Source of the DNA: Thermothelomyces thermophilus ATCC 42464
Lineage: Eukaryota; Ascomycota; Sordariomycetes; Sordariales; Chaetomiaceae
NCBI RefSeq assembly: GCF_000226095.1
Contig: NC_016475.1
Location: 1,984,001 to 2,048,000, forward strand
Length of the DNA stretch: 64,000 bases
Direction: 5' to 3'
Under the pieces are notes generated by a model that saw only the letters and a program-made list of their open reading frames with translations, was not told the DNA's origin and did not search any database. Position 1 is the first letter of the stretch. Each line of letters starts with the position of its first letter. Shown one piece after another: positions 47,505-59,140 of this stretch. Made by a program: the position numbers and the translations under genes.

Positions 47505-49801
47505 ATGGCGGAAGACAACGGGAATACCGTGCGTGAGGCTTCGGGCGCCATGTCCGAGAGTGAAAACGAGTACGAAGAGACGGAGCAGCTCGTCAAAGAC
47601 GAGGACGAGAAGATGTCCGACCAAAGGCTAGCCTCGGAAGGTGCCGATACCAGCGGTGAGGCCAAGAAGAAGTTTGACCCCAAAGATCCCCTGCGGCCTC
47701 GCAGGAAAAAGGCTAGGCGCGCTTGCTTCGCATGCCAGAGAGCTCACCTAACTTGCGGTAAGCTCCCTTCCTCTCCCCGTAGTCTCTCCATAAACCTATT
47801 CCGAAGAGACCCCTTTTTGCCTCTTATCGCGGGCTTCCTCTTTTCTCCCCTACATGCCTACCCCCCAGCAGGGGCTGGGCTAGCCGGGCTGCAAGTACTT
47901 GGCTGACTGACTTGTTGCTCTAGGGGATGAAAGGCCGTGCCAGCGCTGTATCAAGAGAGGGTTGATGGATAGTTGCCAGGATGGCGTCCGGAAAAAGGCC
48001 AAGTATCTCCACGACGCGCCCCCTGAGGCGTTGAGACCGGTGCTGGGCCCAAATTACAACCCGAACCCAACACCATCACGGCAGAATGGCCATCGGAATT
48101 CGACCGTCTCGAACTCCGAGACGTCATCCAACCAGGGCACCTTCTTCTCGCAGTCCACCGCCACCCAGTTTCCCATGTTTTCCGCCTCTCAAACCCCAAT
48201 AGGAAGCATGTCGGAGAGCCTCCCGTTCGCAAGCCAACAGTCTCCCGTATCCCCGTCCTTCCAGGCATCAGGAAACCAGCAAATAAGCGGCATGACCGTG
48301 CCCCAGGTATCGAGCCCCATGGCGAACTTCGGCGCATTGCCCTTTGATCCGAGCGATCCGAACATCTTTAACTTCAATCTCGAGGGACTTAACTTTGGCA
48401 GTCAATATGGTGCCATGGAGTTCGGCATGCTCGGGCACATGTCGTCGGGCGCTGCCGAGACGCCTCCGCAAGACAACAACACCATGCCGCGGTCGGCGAG
48501 CGGCAGCCTCAGCTTTGGGCCTGGGGTCTTTGGGAACGGTGTTAATCAAGTGTACGAGGGCAGTGTCTTGGAAGGGTTCCTCGGCCTCGACGCGAATCAC
48601 AACGGCGTCTACTCGCAGGGTAACCTGCAACATGGCCTGCCCCACGCATACGCGATCGCCGCAGGCCCTACGAGCGTTCAGAGCCCAAGCACCGACACCA
48701 ACAGCCCGCAGCCGACTCCCCTCGGCTTTGAAGGTTCCCCCACGACGACGACCTACTCGTCGGCGCCCGCAAACAAGTCGGCGAACCAGCGGTCCGCCAC
48801 GAGACAGTCAAACGCCCTGTCGAAACTCGGGCAGCAATCAATCCTGGGAAAACGCCAGCGGGACCCCTCGTTCATCTACGATTCCGTCAAGGAGCCGTTC
48901 GGTTACGTTGCGAGCTTCCACAAGCTCTTCGGCCTCATTCAGAGCCGGTTTTCGGCGGCACACACGTCGCGCATTGCCAAATCGCTGGCCAGCATCCGGC
49001 CGTCTCTGATGGCATCCACAAGAAACCTGACGAGGCAGGACCTTGTCTTCATGGAGAAGTACTTCCAGCGGTCGCTATTCGAGTACGAGGAGTTCATGCA
49101 CCAATGTTCCAGCCCCACGCTCGCCTGCAGACGGACGGGAGAAGTGGCAGGCGTGAACAAGGAGTTTACCGCGCTCACAGGATGGACAAAAGATGTGCTG
49201 CTCGGAAAAGAGCCGAACCGAAACGTCAACCTGGGCGGTTCCGCCGCGGCCAGCTCCAATGCCAAGGGACGAGTCGGTCTCGCCACCCCGCGCCTCAAGA
49301 GCCTGAACACGGAAAGCCTCGGCTCGGCAGACGGACCACAACCCGTGTTTCTCGCAGAATTGATGGACCATGACAGCGTCGTCGAGTTCTACGAGGATTA
49401 CTCCCAGTTGGCTTTTAACGACAGCCGAGGGCACAAGACGCGCAAGTGCCGGCTCCTCAAGTACCGCCCGCCGGAGAAAGAGGACGGCGCGACCGAGGGC
49501 AACGCCGACGAGCCGACGCCGCAGAAAGATCCTCGGAGTAGTATCCTGAGCAACCGCGTGGCCAAGATCGACGGCGAGCACGGAATATCGAGGCTCGAGC
49601 GCGACGGCAAGCTCGAGTGCAGCTACACATGGACCATCAAGCGTGACATGTTTGACATGCCTATGTTGTTTGTCATTAATGTACGTATCCTTTTGATTCA
49701 TTTCCATCTTTACCCTCGGGATCGGGAACCGCCGAACAGTGCTAATTTCCTCGCAGTTCCTGCCGTGCTATTACCGCAGCAACAATCAGCTAGCCGTATG
49801 A
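47505..49801 (+). CDS. acuK: Transcription activator of gluconeogenesis AcuK (Zn2Cys6 plus PAS)
   Basis: Exons 47505-47757, 47924-49680 and 49757-49801 give 684 residues. AcuK with AcuM activates gluconeogenic genes on acetate, ethanol or amino acids. An acidic N-tail leads to [20 protein letters not shown], the start of the Zn2Cys6 cluster; intron 1 splits it after the third Cys and the second half is [18 protein letters not shown]. Then the family block [20 protein letters not shown]. The middle is Ser/Gln/Pro-rich. The C-terminal third has the PAS-like region: [40 protein letters not shown] and [20 protein letters not shown]. The last exon has just 15 codons ([14 protein letters not shown]), after MPMLFVIN. 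Confidence 0.95.
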
Positions 49802-50122
49802 GGGGAGCATGTGGACTTTCAACACGGGATATAAAAAAAAAGGAGATGCGACATGGGACACTGACGGTTATCAGGCCGGGCGTTTAAGCGGATGCGTTAC
49901 TGACTTTCTGTCTACTTTTTTTTTTTCACTCCTTGTTCATGGAGTTATATTTTCTGGGGTCTGCCGAGGCAGCTGGTGAAAATTGAACGAGGATTCATTA
50001 TTCCTTCCCATCATGAGAATCGCTTAGCTGGTTTAGATGGCTCCGTCTATTTCCGCAGAAACTCGCAGCAACCCCGTCTAACAACACGCCGGACCCAAGT
50101 ACGACTTCCAGCCTCCCCCTTT
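49802..50122. other. Convergent 3' region acuK / riboflavin kinase
   Basis: About 320 bases, probably both 3' ends. A T11 tract lies near 49917. No gene seen. Confidence 0.5.
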
Positions 50123-51034
50123 TTACTCCCCCTTCCCTTCCACCAATTCACTCGGGCGTATCAACCAGTCACAGTCCAGCGTCCCCCTGAGCACCTTGGC
50201 CCCGCCGACGCCTTCCCCGGCCCCGTCCCCGGCCCCGTTCCCGGGCAGGTCGACCTCGACGTCTAACCCGCTGGGCGCCCAGGCCTCCCGCGCCAGGCTG
50301 CGCTTGGCGACGTCGCAGTCGAAGTTGATGTCGGCGATGAGCGCGTCCAGGCCGCCGTAGTCCTTCTCGTCGCGGATGAAGCCGGTGATGAGCAGGCGCA
50401 TCTCGACGCCGTAGAAGTCGGCGCTGAAGCCGTGCAGCACGTGCACCTCGGCCGACCGCACCGTGTTCTTGTAGAAGGGGTTGTACCCGATCGACATCAC
50501 CATCGGGTACACCGTGAAGCCGTTGCGGCCCCGCAGTCGCGGTCCCTTCTTACCCGTCACAGAGCCATTTAGTCCTTCTTCTTCTTCTTCTTCTTCTTGT
50601 TGTTGTTGTTGTTGCTGATCCTGGTGTTGGTGTTGCTGTTGTTCTTGTTGTGTGGAGGCGGAGGACGCCGCGGATGATGGTGAAGATGATTGTTGCGACG
50701 ACGACGAGGAGGAGGAGGAGGAGGTAGAGGAGGAGGATGCTGAGGCCGAGGCTGATGATGGCTCAGACGGCTGCGACGAGGGCGTGGGGACGTAATCCGG
50801 GTGAGAGGGCGGCAGGCGCAGGGACGCCCAGCCAAAGTAGACGCCGGACGGGGTCGACGAGATCCATGGGGTCTTGGTGTCGTCCACGGGCAGGTTGGCG
50901 GTCGGGATGCCGAGCTCCTTGGAGCCGCGGCCGAACCCGCTTATTACGAGGCCGGACATCTGGAGAGGGTAGGGGGCCTCCGGGCCTGAGGGGTCGCCGA
51001 CGACGGCCGGGCGGTTAGGGGTCGGTGCTGCCAT
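50123..51034 (-). CDS. FMN1: Riboflavin kinase
   Basis: Makes FMN from riboflavin and ATP. Single exon, 303 residues from the first ATG (51034). Signatures: the nucleotide-binding segment GFGRGSKELGIPTANLPVDD with the PTAN motif, SGVYFGWASLRLP, VYPMVMSIGYNPFYKN, AEVHVLHGFSADFYGVEMRL and GLDALIADINFDCDVAKRSL. Between SGVYFGWASL and the second half sits a low-complexity insert of about 90 residues (Ser, Gln and Glu runs; 50565-50790), nearly a third of the protein. The frame remains open for about 70 codons above the ATG and encodes a basic, presequence-like stretch but has no ATG there (see findings). Possible splice-joined upstream exon not found. Confidence 0.93.
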   Translation of the reverse strand: MAAPTPNRPAVVGDPSGPEAPYPLQMSGLVISGFGRGSKELGIPTANLPVDDTKTPWISSTPSGVYFGWASLRLPPSHPDYVPTPSSQPSEPSSASASASSSSTSSSSSSSSSQQSSSPSSAASSASTQQEQQQHQHQDQQQQQQQEEEEEEEGLNGSVTGKKGPRLRGRNGFTVYPMVMSIGYNPFYKNTVRSAEVHVLHGFSADFYGVEMRLLITGFIRDEKDYGGLDALIADINFDCDVAKRSLAREAWAPSGLDVEVDLPGNGAGDGAGEGVGGAKVLRGTLDCDWLIRPSELVEGKGE

Positions 51035-51687
51035 CGCGGCTGCTTTTTTTTTGTTTCGCCGCTGGGGATGATACGGCCTGGGTTTGTGCGACTGCGTAGA
51101 TAAATGTTTTTTGGGGGGGACCACGAGCACGGAGTGAGTCAGGGACGAGGTGATTCTTCGGGGCTGAAGAAGCGCCGACACACTCCGGGGGCGGAATCGG
51201 AATGGAAACGGGGTGAATTCCTTCGATGGCGGGGTAACTAGTGGGGTTCAGAGCTTACCGCAGTCGCGAACTATATTCCACTGCGTATGCTGGGGACCGC
51301 AGGGTACGCTAACCATTCTTGTCAGGGAAAGGGTCCGGAGATAAGATAAAGTTCGGCTTGTGTAGATGTATGGCACGGATTCCACGGGTCTTAGATTTGA
51401 TGTCCCGAGGTGTCAGACCCAGCCTGATGTGAATATACCTGTATAGTACGGGTTCAATTTGGGTTTGAACAACGTCAGAATGCGAGATTGGTTTCAAGTT
51501 GGATCGGTGGTACCGCCCATGGCGTTCCCCTGCTATTATCAGTACTGAATTGTACTGTACTATGAGAATATGTAGGTACATACATACATACATCCACCAA
51601 GCACTGCATTAACGTCCCCGTCGAACCTAAGCGTCGAACCTCTCTTCTCACTACTCTCCCCCCCCCGGTTGTCTTTCGCGGTCTCCA
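51035..51687. other. Intergenic region upstream of FMN1
   Basis: About 650 bases: FMN1 leader and promoter plus the 3' end of FMP52. The first ~150 bases are open in the FMN1 frame. No other gene seen. Confidence 0.5.
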
Positions 51688-52392
51688 CTAATTCTTCCAC
51701 TCGGTCCGCCCCAGCCTGACAATGTCGCTCTGCTCCAGCACCCAGACCTTCTCGGGCGCCTTGCCTTCCTCCGCAATCTTTGCAGCGTGCACGGCAGCCC
51801 TCGCGATGACCTCGCTCTCCTGCGCCCACCAGTCATACCCCTTGCTCGGTCCGAACCACCGCCCCAACGCCCGCGCCGCGCCGACCAGGAGCGGTCCTCC
51901 CTGATGCGGCACCTCCCGGTCGGCAATGATGAGCCCCGGCCGGAGGATGATGGCTGTCTCGAACCCGAGCTCCCTGATCGTGCTCTCGACGCCCCTCTTC
52001 ATCTTGCTGTACGGCAGCATGCGGGCGACCAGCCCTCCCGTCCCCGCGCTCGACACGAACACGAAGCGGCGCACGCCGGCCTCCTTGGCGGCCCGCGCCA
52101 GCTCCACGTTCAGGTCGTGGTCGATCTTCCACTGGTTTGCGATGCCGCCCGCCTGGGCGCGCGTCGTGCCGAGCGACGAGAAGACGGTGGACGGGACCGG
52201 CTGGATGGCCTTGAGCCTGGCGGCCCACTGGGTGGTGTCGGCCTCGACGGTGGCCTGCAGGGTCGGCCCGGTGGACTTGGGCGCGCGCCGCGAGATGGTG
52301 TGCACCGCGGTGACGGCGCTGTCGCCGAGCAGGGTCGAGAGAATATGCGAGCCGACGGCACCCGTGCCGCCAAAAAGTAGAGTTGACGTCAT
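51688..52392 (-). CDS. FMP52: FMP52-type mitochondrial NAD(P)-binding protein
   Basis: Single exon, 234 residues, the usual FMP52 length. Atypical short-chain dehydrogenase fold of the HTATIP2/TIP30 group; yeast Fmp52 is found at the mitochondrial outer membrane and ER. Seen: dinucleotide-binding loop LLFGGTGAVGSHIL near the N-terminus, SSLGTTRAQAGG, VRRFVFVSSAGT and PYSKMKRGVE, whose Tyr and following Lys match the catalytic YxxxK layout, then ILRPGLI. No presequence is obvious. The enzymatic reaction is not known for the family. Confidence 0.92.
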   Translation of the reverse strand: MTSTLLFGGTGAVGSHILSTLLGDSAVTAVHTISRRAPKSTGPTLQATVEADTTQWAARLKAIQPVPSTVFSSLGTTRAQAGGIANQWKIDHDLNVELARAAKEAGVRRFVFVSSAGTGGLVARMLPYSKMKRGVESTIRELGFETAIILRPGLIIADREVPHQGGPLLVGAARALGRWFGPSKGYDWWAQESEVIARAAVHAAKIAEEGKAPEKVWVLEQSDIVRLGRTEWKN

Positions 52393-53217
52393 GGTGCTAT
52401 TGCTCTAGGTGGGTAAGGTAATATTATAGCTTTGCTGACACACTCTTGGTTTCTTTTTTTTTTTTTTTTTGTTCGTTGGCCGTCAAAAGGCGAGTCGAAC
52501 AATAAGCTGTGTGTTAATGTTTCACGTCGGAAGATGTATGTACGCAAGAATTCGGTGCCTGCGACCTATGTGTATCGTACGGAGTTCATTAATCAAAGTG
52601 ACGTCTTTTCGAATGCCTGTGGAAACAGGAAGCACAAAAGAAGCCGATTGGGTTCGTGCTGCTGTCCCTCGGCGTCGGAATCAAGCCGATTTCCGCAGTC
52701 TCCGCAGGACCAATCTATCATATGCCCCTCTGCTGTACATACTGTGCAAGTACAATCCGTACTCCGTACTGTAACCTTATCGCAGATATGGCGCGCTGAA
52801 AGATTCGCCTCTTGATGTCGTCATTGGGCCCCTGAAACGACGAACTTGCCTGGCTGCTCAGGTCAGTCGGTTCGCTTCGGCAAAGGAGCCCACGATATGA
52901 TCATTGCTTTGTTTACTCTTCCTCCACATCCATTTGCAAACAGTTTCGCTTCTTGTTGGGAGCTATTAAAGGCTCTTTTTGCTGTGTTATCAAGTAGCTT
53001 GAATCATGCTGCCGCAGGCCGGAGGAGATCACCGCGATAACCCTAACCCTCCTATTCTGTTGCCCAGGAACGCCAGGGAAAAAAAAATGATTTTGGCCCA
53101 AATTCAACGACCCCTCCATCTTCCATGGTCCCGTCGTTGAATGCTGCCCACCTTCCCGCCAACGAACCTTTTGAGAGTCGCATTCCTCCCACAGCAGACC
53201 TCCAGAACAACTCAACC
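52393..53217. other. Divergent intergenic region FMP52 / TSR2
   Basis: About 825 bases. A T18 run at about 52453 and one TACTCCGTA at 52760. No gene supported. Confidence 0.5.
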
Positions 53218-53986
53218 ATGGCCAACACATCTCTCCCCGATCCGGGTACGCAATTTTCTCCCCCTTTCTTCTGAAGAATAACACCTTCCGCGCTAACCAT
53301 GACTTCGCCCCAAAGCCACTTGCCAATCCACCTTCGAGCAAGGCGTCGCCCTCTCGCTGCACCTCTGGGAAGCCCTCACCCTCGCCGTGCAGAACAACTG
53401 GGGCGGGCCGGACTCGGCCGACAAGCGCGACTGGTTCGCGGGCGCCATCGTCGACCTCTTCCCGGACGTCTCCAAGCTCACCCCCGCGCAGCTGCAACAA
53501 AAGACGGCACAGCAACAACAGCAACAACAACGACAACAACAACAACAACAACCACCACAACAACAACATGGCGGGCAGCAGGATGGCGCGAGCACCGAGG
53601 AGCCCGATCAGGAAGACGTTGAGACTGTCCTGCTCCAGGTCATGCTCGACGAGTTCGAGGTCAACGTGGACGACGACTCGGCGTTCGAAGTAGCCGAGCA
53701 GGTGGTGCGGCTGCGCGGCGAGTGTCTTCGGGGCAAGTTTGACGGCGTGGAGGCGCTGCGGCGGCGGTGGGAGAGCCGCAAGGGGAACAAGGTCGTGTTC
53801 AAGAAGGCCGAGGACCAGGATGACGAGACGGATTGGGATTCGGATGACGACGGCGCCGACGGCGACGAGGATGAGGATGTCGAGATGGACGATGCGCCGC
53901 CTGTGGCTGCCCCACCGCGGAGGGAGAGACAGGAGCCCGAGGTGGACGAGGACGGGTTTACCAAGGTTACAAGGAAGAAGAGGTAG
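53218..53986 (+). CDS. TSR2: Pre-rRNA-processing protein TSR2
   Basis: Exons 53218-53245 and 53316-53986 give 232 residues. Tsr2 is the chaperone that shields ribosomal protein eS26 and hands it to the 90S/40S precursor. The 28-nt first exon supplies MANTSLPDP. Exon 2 then has FEQGVALSLHLWEALTLAVQ, NNWGGPDSADKRDWFAGAIV with the WGG motif, and VETVLLQVMLDEFEVNVDDD. A Gln-rich insert (residues about 64-90, CAA repeats) interrupts the domain. The acidic tail and final FTKVTRKKR are typical. Intron acceptor CAAAG follows a GCTAAC branch. A G15 run lies 10 bases past the stop. Confidence 0.95.
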
Positions 53987-53995
53987 AGAGCCCCA

Positions 53996-54010
53996 GGGGG
54001 GGGGGGGGGG
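53996..54010. repeat. G15 homopolymer
   Basis: Fifteen consecutive G just after the TSR2 stop codon, in a 269-bp convergent 3' region. It is the longest G run in the window and prone to length variation. Confidence 0.95.
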
Positions 54011-54255
54011 TTGAAGCGGGGATGTTCAGAGCGGCATAAGGGGGTTGCGCAGAGCCGTGGTTGTGATTCGAGCGGGCCGGCATATTGGGTAGTTGACTAC
54101 CTATGTACGGTACGAGAACCCAGGTCCTCTGAGAAGGTTGAATGACCAAGGAAGAAAAGAAGAGCCGATCCAACTCCGGCAGACCAGCCTGGGAAAAAAA
54201 AAGAGAACCACGCCTCCTCCGTCTCCTTATTTCCGAACGCCGGAGACACAGCACT

Positions 54256-55662
54256 TCACTCCCAATCCTCCTCGTCGCTGTCGTCGTCGACCTTGCGCGC
54301 CTCCTTCGGGCTGCTGGGCGCCTGGCTGGGAACACCAGACGTGGCTCCCACAACGTCGTAGCTGGCATCACTGCCCGCCTGCGACTTCTCATCGTTGGAC
54401 TTCCGGGGCTCGGACGGTTTCAAAAGGCCCTGGTCTGGAGCTGGGGCTGGCGGCTGGATGGTGCCTGACGATCCTGTCGAGCGAGGCCGGTTTGGTGCCG
54501 CAGAAGCATCACTTGAGCCATCCTCAGTCTCGTCGTCCGAGTCCTCGTCCCAGCCAACCTCTTCTTCGGCCGCAGCAGCTGTTTGCCAACCGTTAGCATA
54601 GACCAGGCCAAAACCAAAATAAAAGATGCTTCTGCGTACCCTTGAGCAGATCTTTCCTCCGCGCCTCGGCTGTCTCAATGCCGTGTCTGAAGAAGTAGTA
54701 CCGCCTCCAGAAATCCGCATATGGAACCTTGTCGGGCACAAGTTTCTCCATTGTCGCCCTCAATTCAAGATACTTTTCTAGATCGCTGCTGATATCCGCC
54801 GTCTTCTTGTCAACGTCAAAATCCTTCGCCCAAGCCTCGAACTCGGCTCCGGTGCCGTCCTTGGTGAAGCGCTCGGGAGAGGTGTGGATGACGTGCAGCT
54901 GCGCGTCGAAGCGCGACGTGTGGATGACCCTCTTGCCGTGCGCATCCTTGCTCTCAAACAGCACCGTGCTGCCCTGGTTGTCCGCCTCGTCGCCGGCCGG
55001 AGGCGCAATCGTGATGGCGTCGCGGAAGAAGTCTCGCAGGTTGGACCCGAACCTGAGCAGCGCCTCGTCTGCGGCGTCCTCGGCCCTCTGCAGGTCCTTC
55101 AGCCGCTTCGCTGCTTCCCCGCGCAGCCGGGAGAGCACCGTCTCCGACTCCTTGAGCGCGTCCTCCGAGGAGATATTCCTGCTCGCTGTGGTCGGCGTCG
55201 TCTCGTTGTTGTCACCTGTTTCCCTGGACGCTTGGTCCGCCGACGACCCTGCGGCGAATGGGGATGTGTTCAGGGACAAGTTTCGCGTGTGGTTGATGAT
55301 TGATTGGCGCAGATCGGTGAGGCCGCGCGTGGCATCCTGGCCGACGGCGGAAAGCTCCTGCTGCGCTCCGCGGTAGACGGATTCACCCTGGGAAAGGATA
55401 ATGAGCATGACGGCCGCCGTGCTATCATCGTTGGGGGGGCCGGGTGAAAGGGGGGGTGGTGGAGGAGACACACCTGCTTCACGACAGTCCCGAGGAAGCC
55501 CCCAATCCGGGCGCCCCAAGGGCTGGAGGAAAAGGCTCGATACGCATCTTGCAAGTCGGCATTTAAGCTTGTTTGCGCGGCCGGCTTCTTGTCCGCTGAC
55601 GGCGAGTCGCTGTGCTCCTCTGGGAAGTTCGATTCCTGGATGTGGTCGTATGCAATGTCCAT
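54256..55662 (-). CDS. BSD-domain protein (DOS2-like)
   Basis: Exons 55474-55662, 54640-55387 and 54256-54578 give 419 residues; introns of 86 and 61 nt. The BSD domain (named after BTF2-like factors, synapse-associated proteins and DOS2) spans about residues 215-310, with [40 protein letters not shown] and [20 protein letters not shown]. The N-terminal [20 protein letters not shown] with following helices is the usual first block of fungal DOS2-like proteins. The C-terminus is acidic ([13 protein letters not shown] ... DSDEEDWE). Yeast Dos2 has a poorly known role, so function is open. Confidence 0.93.
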
Positions 55663-57236
55663 GACGACGGAGCTTTAGATCCTGACTAGCTCTTCAAACT
55701 TCGTCCGCGCACTCGGGTTCTCGAGTCCTCGAGCTCGTCCGTCCGACGCGGTGGAGCACACGTATGCAGAGCGGTGCCAGTAACACTCGGCTCTGTAGAG
55801 GTTCGATTTAGGTTGGACAAGGCTGATGGCATCATTTCGGAACTCCTGCCGCGGTTGCGGAGATGCAGCAGCGGGGTCCGCTTCGCGAACGAGAGGGCAC
55901 GGACCATGACTACTAAGTACTAGTAGCGTGGCTGCCAGCCAGCCGGGGAAGCGCCCGCCCTCTTGGCCTGCATCCCAACTTCCCCTTGGTCTCAACTTTA
56001 AAAAGTTCCAATGATACTGACACCTCTGTAGACTCCCGCTACAGTATGCGTCAGACTCGGTTCAAGGTACCTGTACTGTACGTAAGGATATGGAGGCCAG
56101 CTCAGTTTGGTAGTGGAGTCTTGTTGAACGAACATAAGCAAGTTTATGACTTTTCCAGGACTGCATAGTCCCGGTTTTCTTACGTTGTACTTGTGTAGCG
56201 GGAGGTGACTCGCGGTTCAATGCGGTCTTATTAACTATTTACGTGTTCCCCATATGAGTCTGACTCAGCGCCAAGGTAGTGTAGATCAAACGGCGTGGGG
56301 GGGACGAAGAGTTTACTAGTAGGTAGTGTCCGAAGTACACGACCTTGTAGTGTAATGTCAAGTGTATCAAGACTACTAAGATTACCTAGGTACCTACCTC
56401 GCTTACCTGAACGGAACATGTACTGTACAACACCCTGCACAACTCAATGCAGAAAGAGGGCTTTTCCGGCCTCTTTTTCGGCCTCTGGGGCGTCCTTGAC
56501 CGCAGGTAGCCGCATCAGCGAAGGAAGGGTCTGAACGAACGAGACAAAAAGGGTACTTCGTGCCTCCTATTTTGTACTTGCAGCCCAGACCGTGCACGGA
56601 CTGGAGCCACTCTGATGTTTTCCCAGTCATTCCATGAGGGCTGACAAATCGCAGCCCGCAGTCACGCTAGCCCGGCATGTCTGCTCATTCCGTGCCCGCA
56701 TGCCTGCCTCGATGCCCGGACAAACCAGGTGATTGTCAGGTGCGAGCAATTCAGGCAGCAAATCATGCAGAAAGGGCGCGACTTCTTCCATCTCCACACC
56801 CGACATTCGGCTGTGCAATCGCAACCTCCCACCTCCCACACCTGACTCTCCAGTCGCTGGGGGCAACTCTTTGTACCCTTCACCCTTCTGCGGGCCTGAC
56901 ACTTCCCAGGCCGAGACCCTCCACCTGCAACCTCTTGCTTCAAGAACCACTTGGACTCTGACGTCGACTATTCGCCTTACATAGTAGTTACTCGTCTCTG
57001 TCCAAGGTTCGATACCCCGCCTCGGTCCTCCGGCCACGCTCGGACTTAACACCCGTGGCCGCTTTCCTCCTACTTGTCGTTCCTCGAGGGCATTTGGCTT
57101 CATACAATACCTTTCTGAGAGGTTGTGAGCCATCGCACCTCATCCTACGATAGGACTATACAGATATCCTACTCGTGGATATTTTTTTTTCTCTTAATCT
57201 GCGATAACCAGACGCAGCGCGGTGCAGCTGGTCAAG
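55663..57236. other. Divergent intergenic region BSD protein / AP-1 factor
   Basis: About 1.6 kb with no supported gene. The right 500 bases are CT-rich, fitting the leader of the bZIP gene. A palindromic ACCTAGGTACCTACC cluster lies near 56384-56398. Confidence 0.5.
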
Positions 57237-59140
57237 ATGACGTCGTCGCAGAACCCGCTGAATGGCCTCGTCTTGACGCCGCAACAGCAGAGTTTGCTGT
57301 TTGCCGCGCTCAATTCCAAGCGCCCGAGCAATGGCCTGTCCAACAATAACTTCAACAACATGCCGCTCTTCGATGGATCGCCCCTTCAGGGGGATGGCTT
57401 ATCCAGTTTTCAGACCAGCCCTGACCTCGATTATGATTACGACTTTCCAGGACCCGATGCAACCCTCGATTTCTCCTTCGATGACACCAACCAGCCCAAA
57501 ATGATTGGCGACTTGCCCGGCACAAAGCGGGCTTTGAATTCCGACTCTGGGGATGCCGAATCGCCGGAGAAAAGAGGCCATCCTGATGACGGGGAGAATC
57601 CGGGGGCCAAGCGCCGGGAGAGCGAGGAAAAGGTGGCGAAGAAGCCGGGCAGAAAGCCATTGACAACGGAACCAAACTCGGTAGGTTGGCTGTCAGCCAC
57701 GTGGGCAAATGCCGGAGAGACAAACAAACTAATAAGGTCGGGCAGAAACGGAAAGCTCAGAACCGGGCTGCACAACGGGCCTTCAGGGAGCGCAAGGAGA
57801 AGCACCTTAAAGATCTAGAAAATAAAGTCCAGGAACTGGAGAAATTGTCCGAGGCTGCGAACAATGAAAACGAAGCACTCCGTGCCAAAGTTGAAAAGTT
57901 GACCGTCGAGTTGAACGAGTATAAGAAGCGGCTGTCTGCACTTACAGGCGGCCGGCCCGTTCAGCAAGGCGTCGCTGCGCATTTCGGAAATCTCTTACTC
58001 AACAATTTGAACGATGTCAGTTTCCAATTTGAGTTTCCCAAGTTTGGCAGTCTCCCCGGGCCTCCCGCCAACAGCGCCAAGAAGCCATCGGCAACACCAT
58101 CGCAACCACCCAAGCAGAACAGTGCGGACCATCAGAGCCCGAGTGTGAACTCGCAGGACGGCGTCAGCCCCGGGAATTCGAGCAGTTACAGCCAAGGTGG
58201 TCTTGATTCTCAGACCAAACAGGACCTGGCCAATACGTCTTCCGGCTCATTCAATCCGCCCACCAGCAACGACAAGCGCACAAACGGGTCATCAACCAGC
58301 ACAGACTCGCACTACAATACGGGCGGGGCCACGACGACCAGCTCACCCTCCGCATTCTCGAACTCTAACGCGGGCGTTCCTAGTTCGTCGTGTGGAACAT
58401 CTCCCGAACCCTCGACTCAGTCGCCTGCAGCATCCAAGCCTGTCGATACTCTGAGCACAATCGGAGAAGAACAGCCAAGCCTCAACAATCAGTCTCAAGG
58501 TGAGAACATCAACGCCTTAACCGCCGGTACCCGCCCCAAGAGCGCTGCGCTAACGGCATTAGATCTTGGTCATTTTGCCAATGCAGGCACCGACGATTTC
58601 AGCCATTGGCTCCCACAAACTGATTTTCAGTTTGACCCGCAGCTATTTGGTGGCTACCGCGATCCACAAGAAACCGTCTTGTCGCAGACCTTCGACGATA
58701 GCTTCTTCAATGACGCGTTGGACATGGACTTCTTCACGCCGTACAACCTGCCAATTCCGAGCCCCGTGCCGCCCAAGAAGGACCTTATCTCTCAGATTGA
58801 TGCGGCCAAGGAGAATGATGAGCCTGCCGGCAAGGCTGGCCAGTTGCTGAAGTGCAACGAGGTTTGGTGCGTGCGGATAGTCCCATATCGTTTCCCATGC
58901 GTAACTCGCTAACAACCTCACAGGGAGAAGATACAGAACTGTACTGAGATCCAGGGAAGCGATTTTGACCTGGACGGCCTCTGCGCAGATCTGCAGAAGA
59001 AAGCCAAGTGCGACGGCTGTGGACCCGTTGTCAGTCAGGAGGACTTCCAAGAGACGCTCAATAAATACTTCGGCAAGGACAAAGACGAGCTTTCTAAGAC
59101 GATACAGGAGCATGTGCGGGTGGAGAAGAAGCAGCCTTAG
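57237..59140 (+). CDS. AP1: AP-1-like bZIP transcription factor (Yap1/Pap1 type)
   Basis: Exons 57237-57680, 57746-58866 and 58924-59140 give 593 residues. Redox-regulated activator of antioxidant genes. The bZIP region begins at exon 2: KRKAQNRAAQRAFRERKEKH (basic region), then LKDLENKVQELEKLSEAANN and heptads to about residue 215. A single Cys in SSSCGTSPEP marks the N-terminal cysteine-rich domain. The C-terminal one, with five Cys, is LLKCNEVW|EKIQNCTE..GLCADLQKKAKCDGCG, overlapping the Crm1 export signal. Disulfide formation there blocks export in Yap1. At intron 1 two in-frame acceptors exist (57738 and 57745); the second matches homologues, the first would add three residues. Confidence 0.95.

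Noticed and set aside
56990-57030. Possible tRNA (GGTTCGATACC resembles a B box)
   Set aside because: No matching acceptor stem, anticodon arm or A box could be drawn around it. A similar GGGTTCGACC at about 45886 fails in the same way.
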